From the NCBI GenBank assembly GCA_002151545.1, contig CP021237.1, positions 4,092,001 to 4,156,000 of the forward strand: a stretch of 64,000 nt of DNA. The letters are read 5' to 3'. Both the position numbers and the translations under genes were made by a program. The notes under the pieces were generated by a model. It had not been told where the DNA came from. It did no database searches and worked only from the letters and a program-made list of their open reading frames with translations. This document shows positions 59,786 through 64,000 of the stretch, piece after piece; the stretch's first letter is position 1, and each line of letters begins with the position of its first letter. The stretch is from Sphingobacteriaceae bacterium GW460-11-11-14-LB5. Lineage in GTDB: Bacteria > Bacteroidota > Bacteroidia > Sphingobacteriales > Sphingobacteriaceae.

Positions 59786-61792
59786 TTAGTCGTAAAAGTT
59801 CCAGCTAACCCCAAATTTTAATAGTGCATCTTGCATGGGGTATCTGTTCACAGTGTAATAACCTGGCTGGAATAAGCCTTGATTTACAAAATCGTATTTA
59901 ACAAAAATATTAGCCCTTTTTAAGTTTGCTTTAAAAAAGACATCAATTACTGGTTTTGAAGCTAAATTGGTTGGATTGCTTTCATCGATATAAAACTGCG
60001 CCGTTGCAGGTGAATATAAATAGTTTGCATATTCAGCGTTATACCGCACATCAAATCCCACATTAGCTTTTAATACTTTGAAAAAAGTATTATCAAAATA
60101 AATGCTGTTATAAGTATAAAGTTCTGGCGTTCTTAATACTGAATTTTTATCTGTTTTTTGATAAGCAACATAATTTTCCATAACAAACTTACCAAATCTC
60201 GATTTCTTTGATACATCCAGCCTGATTAAGCTAATATCAGCAGTAGCTTGTTTTGGCAAAATGGCATTTGTTCCATTGCTATGGTCGGCAGCAAAATAAA
60301 CGTAATTACTGGTTAAGAAATATTTGGCCCCTGCAGTAAAACCATACTTATCATTGATATAGTTAAATGATAAATTGGCAATTTTAGTGTTTTTAAAATC
60401 ACTGTTTGTCCACTGGTAATGATTACCATGATAGTAATTAAAAATAGCCGCTGGTGTTTGGTTTTGTGCATAGGCACCCAATTCGATTCTACCTATGTTT
60501 TTACCTAAAAGAATTTTACTTTTTGCCTCGTATAAATAATCACCTGCGTTCTCACCTTGCAAAATTTGCTGTACATCTAAATTAAAATCGATATTGTTAG
60601 AGAACCGGTAACCTGCTGCCCCTAAAATGGTAATGTTTTGATAAGCAAATCTGCTGCGCTCGTAATTGGTTGCATCTTGTTTTATGCCCAGATATTCATG
60701 CTTGTAATAATCGTGCCTAACCCCAGCATCAACCTTTAGTTCGTTTTTAATAACCGAACTGTTTTTAGGCCTTAAGAAGAAACTATAAATAAACTCATTT
60801 TTAATATGTTTTACATGGGTTGAGTCATTCGTAAATAGGGTACTCGCAATTCCAGGAGGCAGTACGTTATTAACATCCGCTCCATTTTTGTAAAAATCGA
60901 AACTGTCGTTATTGTACTCAAACGTGTACGAAACCTTGTTCGTTGGTAAAACAGCATTGTTCACATTTGCAGAGGTATCTATCCGGCCTACATAATAGGT
61001 TTGCTTTAAGAAAACCGTATTTTTCCGGTACATATTTCTTGAGTCTGATAAATTTACGGGCTCCGCTTCTCTCGCAATTTTAGAATAATCTTTATCAAAT
61101 AAACCTGTAGCTACCGTTGAACCATTCTCGTAGGCACGCATGGTATTAAAGATTGCCGATGCCCACATATTATAACGTTTGCTTGGCGACTGGTACCATG
61201 AAAATACGGCAACATTCAAATTATCGCCACGCTGCCGGGCGTAAAAGCCTTTAGAATCGCCACGGTTAAAATTAACACCTACGTTCCAGTTTTTTTTAAT
61301 ATTTTGTGTATGTATGGCCCTGAAAAGTTGTTCTTTTTGTCCGGCACTAACAAAATATAAGCTGGTAAAGGGAGTTCTGGCCTGGTAGTAAATAATATCT
61401 TCAGGCGTTAAAGCATAATAGTCAAGCGAATGAAATCCGGCATCAAAGCCAATCCTTTTACTAGGCTCATACAATAATGGCCTCGCGGCCAAACCCATGT
61501 TACCATTGCTTATGGTGGGGTGCAGGGGTTGTAAAAGCGGACTATAATTCTGAATATTGGTGGTGGAGGTATCTAAAGGCAGCAGTACAATACTATCTTT
61601 AGTCAACGATAACTTGGTAAACCTGATATATTTTGCGGTAAAAACAACAGAATCCTTTCCCGAATCTAATTTCTTTCGAACAGAATCAAGTTCCTTATTG
61701 GTACCAACACTTGTTTTTAAATCTTGCGCAAAGACTTTGTTAATGCCCAACAGCAGGAAGAGAAAAAAACAGATTTTAACGACTTTATACAT
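59786..61792 (-). CDS. Putative porin (large Bacteroidota outer-membrane barrel)
   Basis: A 668-residue protein with a signal peptide (MYKVVKICFFLFLLLGINKVFAQ). It matches the 'putative porin' family (PF14121 type) with GFDAGFHSLDYYALTPEDIIYYQA, TPFTSLYFVSAGQKEQLFRAIHTQN and a barrel ending in FGVSWNFYD (terminal aromatic). The family is conserved in Bacteroidota and usually follows purine or lipid A genes. It starts 1 bp after punA and is presumably co-transcribed with lpxK-punA. Its role is not established. Confidence 0.9.
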   Translation of the reverse strand: MYKVVKICFFLFLLLGINKVFAQDLKTSVGTNKELDSVRKKLDSGKDSVVFTAKYIRFTKLSLTKDSIVLLPLDTSTTNIQNYSPLLQPLHPTISNGNMGLAARPLLYEPSKRIGFDAGFHSLDYYALTPEDIIYYQARTPFTSLYFVSAGQKEQLFRAIHTQNIKKNWNVGVNFNRGDSKGFYARQRGDNLNVAVFSWYQSPSKRYNMWASAIFNTMRAYENGSTVATGLFDKDYSKIAREAEPVNLSDSRNMYRKNTVFLKQTYYVGRIDTSANVNNAVLPTNKVSYTFEYNNDSFDFYKNGADVNNVLPPGIASTLFTNDSTHVKHIKNEFIYSFFLRPKNSSVIKNELKVDAGVRHDYYKHEYLGIKQDATNYERSRFAYQNITILGAAGYRFSNNIDFNLDVQQILQGENAGDYLYEAKSKILLGKNIGRIELGAYAQNQTPAAIFNYYHGNHYQWTNSDFKNTKIANLSFNYINDKYGFTAGAKYFLTSNYVYFAADHSNGTNAILPKQATADISLIRLDVSKKSRFGKFVMENYVAYQKTDKNSVLRTPELYTYNSIYFDNTFFKVLKANVGFDVRYNAEYANYLYSPATAQFYIDESNPTNLASKPVIDVFFKANLKRANIFVKYDFVNQGLFQPGYYTVNRYPMQDALLKFGVSWNFYD

Positions 61793-61793
61793 C

Positions 61794-62609
61794 TTATAGT
61801 TCAGAAATTAAGCGGGTTAAAATCTCAGTCATTTTAGGCTCAGCTTTGGCTGCTGCTGCTAAAATTTCATCTAAATTAAAAGGCTGCAGATCTTCAGGAA
61901 AACCTTCATCCGTTAATACGGAGATAGCGAAAACAGGCAAACCAGCGTGGTTGGCCACAATCACCTCAGGTACAGTACTCATGCCAACGGCATCGGCGCC
62001 AATTAAACGCAGGTATTTATACTCGGCTTTGGTTTCTAAATTCGGACCAGAAACCGCAACATATACCCCTTTATGACAGTTAATATCAACATTTTTAGCT
62101 ATTTCAAGTGCTTTGGCAATGATATCCCGCTTATAAGGCTGACTCATATCCGGAAAACGCGGACCTAATTCGCTTTCGATTAAACCCCTCAATGGGTTAT
62201 CTGGCTGCAGATTAATATGATCAGCGATAATCATTAAATCACCTTTTTTAAACTCAGGATTTAGCGAGCCCGCAGCGTTAGATACAATTAAGTTTTCGAT
62301 ACCCAAACCTTTCATTACCCTAACCGGGAATGTGATCTGTTGCATGCTGTAACCTTCGTAATAATGTAAGCGCCCTTGCATGGCAATAATTTTCTTCCCG
62401 TTTAATGTTCCAAAAATTAGTTTCCCGCTATGAAATTCTAAAGTAGAAATTGGAAAATTCGGAATATTAGAATACATCAATTGATGCTCAACTTCGATTT
62501 CTTTTACCAAGCCACCCAAGCCAGTACCTAAAATAATACCTATTTCTGGCTTAAAGTTCTCTGTTTTACGTTTTATATATTCAACGGTTTCTTCTATTGC
62601 TCTTAACAT
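61794..62609 (-). CDS. punA: Purine-nucleoside phosphorylase
   Basis: A 271-residue class-I (trimeric) PNP that releases ribose-1-phosphate from guanosine, inosine and their deoxy forms. Motifs are GIILGTGLGGLVKEI, MQGRLHYYEGYSMQQITFPVR, LIVSNAAGSLN, GVYVAVSGPNLETKAEYKYL and the purine-binding LIGADAVGMSTVPEVIVANH. The family length is intact. Its first 29 bp overlap the 3' end of lpxK in another frame, pointing to translational coupling. Confidence 0.95.
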   Translation of the reverse strand: MLRAIEETVEYIKRKTENFKPEIGIILGTGLGGLVKEIEVEHQLMYSNIPNFPISTLEFHSGKLIFGTLNGKKIIAMQGRLHYYEGYSMQQITFPVRVMKGLGIENLIVSNAAGSLNPEFKKGDLMIIADHINLQPDNPLRGLIESELGPRFPDMSQPYKRDIIAKALEIAKNVDINCHKGVYVAVSGPNLETKAEYKYLRLIGADAVGMSTVPEVIVANHAGLPVFAISVLTDEGFPEDLQPFNLDEILAAAAKAEPKMTEILTRLISEL

Positions 62610-63642
62610 AGTTTAAAATGAGTTCGTCAAAGGTAATCTTATCTTCTTCAAATAATTCAACCTCAATGGGTAAATAATATACAGGTAAATCTACCAGTAA
62701 ATCTTCAAATCCGGTAGCTCTTAAACGCTTGCTATCCTTTTCTGTTGTGATAATGATTTTATCTTTTTTAGTACTGGCCATAAAAACCGATTTAAGCTTC
62801 TTAATATCATCATTTTTAAAAGCATAATGATCAGGAAATTCTTCGTGTTTTATGGTTTCAGCATATTTTTCAAGCTCTTCTATTAACGGGGCTGGATTTG
62901 CAATTCCGCTGAGCAGGAAAATTTCGAAATCTTTAATCGATTCGAGTGTGCGGCTTTCATTATGGTATAAATGGATAAGATCGCCGTACTTTAAATAGGA
63001 ATGTAATACAGGTTGATTTGCATTTGGCTGCAGCTCGTTTACCGAGGCCTGCTGCGCTACATGTAACAATGGAACCGGCGATTTTGTGACCAGCAATACA
63101 TCGGCCCTTTTGCGTGAGGAGAAAACATCCCTTAAATTTCCGGCAGGTAACAAAAACTGTAAAGTACCCAGCTTTCTAAACTCGAAAAGCAAAATATTAA
63201 AACCCGCCCTTACCGCGCGGTGTTGAAAGGCATCGTCAAGGATAATCAGATCATGGTTGTCTTTCAATTGCTTAATCCCATTCACACGGTCTTCGCAAAC
63301 AGCAACGGTAACAGCTGCAAATTTTTGATGATACTGTAAAGGCTCATCCCCAATTGTTTCAGCAGTTGCAGTGCTATCGGCAACAATAAAACCTTTCGTT
63401 TTCCGTCCGTAGCCCCTGCTTAATATGGCTATTTTATAATCGGCCAGCAACCTCACCAAATATTCTGTGGTTGGTGTTTTACCCGATCCGCCAACGGATA
63501 AATTGCCTACACAAATTACCGGTAAACCGAACTTTACAGATCGCATCAATCCCCAATCATAAAGTTTTTTACGGAGGACAATAGCCATTCCATAAATGAG
63601 TGAAAAAGGAAGCAGCAAAAGGCGTAGATAGTTAAGTAGCAT
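62581..63642 (-). CDS. lpxK: Tetraacyldisaccharide 4'-kinase
   Basis: A 353-residue integral-membrane-associated kinase that phosphorylates the 4' position of the lipid A disaccharide. The P-loop SVGGSGKTPT is near 49-58. AILSRGYGRKTKG, DDAFQHRAVRAGFNILLFEF and the C-terminal IIITTEKDSKRL follow, all typical. The N-terminal hydrophobic segment (LLNYLRLLLLPFSLIYGMAI) is the usual membrane anchor. It heads the lpxK-punA-porin operon. Confidence 0.95.
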   Translation of the reverse strand: MLLNYLRLLLLPFSLIYGMAIVLRKKLYDWGLMRSVKFGLPVICVGNLSVGGSGKTPTTEYLVRLLADYKIAILSRGYGRKTKGFIVADSTATAETIGDEPLQYHQKFAAVTVAVCEDRVNGIKQLKDNHDLIILDDAFQHRAVRAGFNILLFEFRKLGTLQFLLPAGNLRDVFSSRKRADVLLVTKSPVPLLHVAQQASVNELQPNANQPVLHSYLKYGDLIHLYHNESRTLESIKDFEIFLLSGIANPAPLIEELEKYAETIKHEEFPDHYAFKNDDIKKLKSVFMASTKKDKIIITTEKDSKRLRATGFEDLLVDLPVYYLPIEVELFEEDKITFDELILNYVKSNRRNR

Positions 63643-63869
63643 ATCGTGGTTTCAAAAATACTGATTATTTAAAAAAGAATGGCATGGCTTAGGTCAATGC
63701 CCGATAAAGCAACCGTTGAGCGAATGAAATGGTTTGCAGGAAGAGGATTTAGTCCGAAGTCGGTAGTCTGGAGTCCAAAGTCAATTAACCTGTTTGAAGT
63801 TTCGAATCACTTATTCGACTATATTTTATCTTTTTTTATTATCATTGTTATCTACCAAAACATATTTTA
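63643..63869. repeat. AGTC-family repeat in the spacer before the last gene
   Basis: At 63751-63785 the words AGTCCGAAGTCGG, AGTCTGGAGTCC and AAAGTC form a member of the repeat family also present at 30105, 36788 and 45474. A 63-codon frame that spans it (63679-63870) has no family features. Otherwise the spacer is AT-rich. Confidence 0.65.
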
Positions 63870-64000
63870 ATGTCTCCGAACAAAAGATTAGTAGTGGGCC
63901 AGGGCCAGATTAGTGGGTATATTTCTATTTTTTTAGCTGTGCTGGCGCTTTTAGGTATCCTGTGTTTTCATTATCCTGAAAAGCTTACCACACCCGAATT
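63870..64000 (+). CDS. Probable sterol desaturase/fatty-acid hydroxylase, N-terminal part (cut by window edge)
   Basis: The frame starts at ATG 63870 with MSPNKRLVVGQGQISGYISI, then a hydrophobic segment (FLAVLALLGILCFHYPE) and KLTTPEF, and runs off the right edge. The GxISGYISIFLAxL-LCF-P-LTTPE pattern is what I remember at the start of membrane-bound sterol desaturase family proteins in Bacteroidota. The histidine boxes that would prove it lie outside the window, so the call is tentative. Confidence 0.45.
   Translation, partial: MSPNKRLVVGQGQISGYISIFLAVLALLGILCFHYPEKLTTPE

Noticed and set aside
63679..63870. 63-codon frame before the last gene
   Set aside because: It is made in part of AGTC-family repeat words and shows no domain or signal.
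1..64000. tRNA, rRNA, CRISPR, riboswitch and prophage signals
   Set aside because: I looked for the T-arm word GTTCGAATC, for regularly spaced direct repeats of CRISPR size, and for phage structural or integrase genes. The only hits for the T-arm word lie inside protein genes, and the only spaced repeats are the array of about 125 bp.

Overview
The window looks like chromosomal DNA of a member of the Bacteroidota, most probably Sphingobacteriaceae and Pedobacter-like. This rests on two SusC/SusD pairs, a gliding/type IX secretion C-terminal domain, TTTG-N19-TAnnTTTG promoters, few Shine-Dalgarno sites, the rpmB-rpmG-DUF4295-ftsY-rimO cluster, and AT-rich intergenic DNA packed with repeats. 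I see no rRNA, tRNA, CRISPR array, insertion sequence or phage gene. About 50 genes are supported. Two are cut by the window edges.

Layout. 1-6720: the start of a secreted glutaminase A-type gene, a SusD/SusC pair and a LacI-family regulator, with four near-identical LacI-type palindromes (core AAAACGTTTT) in front of the glutaminase gene and in front of susC. 6977-9298: lpxB, a small membrane protein and surE. 9521-14393: a secreted M16 peptidase, a tandem array of units of about 125 bp, a GH130 enzyme and a CsbD-like protein. 14595-19080: a second SusC/SusD pair. 19143-21038: acetyl-CoA synthetase. 21341-24543: rpmB, rpmG, a 51-residue DUF4295 gene, ftsY and rimO. 24608-31191: a small exported protein, gpsA, an HlyD/TolC efflux pair without its pump, a polysaccharide deacetylase with a repeat-derived insertion, and a lipoprotein. 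31542-37989: two unrelated-type aconitases (acnB, then acnA-type) and two small envelope proteins, with near-identical terminators after three of these genes. 38566-43036: DUF2007 protein, GH1 glycosidase and a PKD/T9SS adhesin-like protein. 43062-50886: an operon for planctomycete-type c-type cytochrome proteins (DUF1549/DUF1553 with a CBM6-like insertion, DUF1501, a TIM-barrel isomerase-like protein, and a DUF2231-cytochrome-LRR fusion), with a divergent AraC regulator. 50935-64000: a membrane protein, a membrane-anchored MutS-like ATPase, rlmH, a TPR protein, DUF5606, cyclophilin, a GATase-like secreted protein, an outer-membrane barrel with a sigma-54-like promoter, then lpxK-punA-putative porin and the start of a probable sterol desaturase.

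Functionally the window mixes housekeeping genes (lipid A, translation, protein targeting, TCA cycle, acetate activation, purine salvage) with surface nutrient capture. The most unusual content is (a) the CBM-bearing periplasmic cytochrome operon, whose chemistry I cannot assign, and (b) several families of structured intergenic repeats. One repeat has entered an open reading frame in frame, one supplies a stop codon, and one is a double hairpin whose two arms differ by compensatory base changes.
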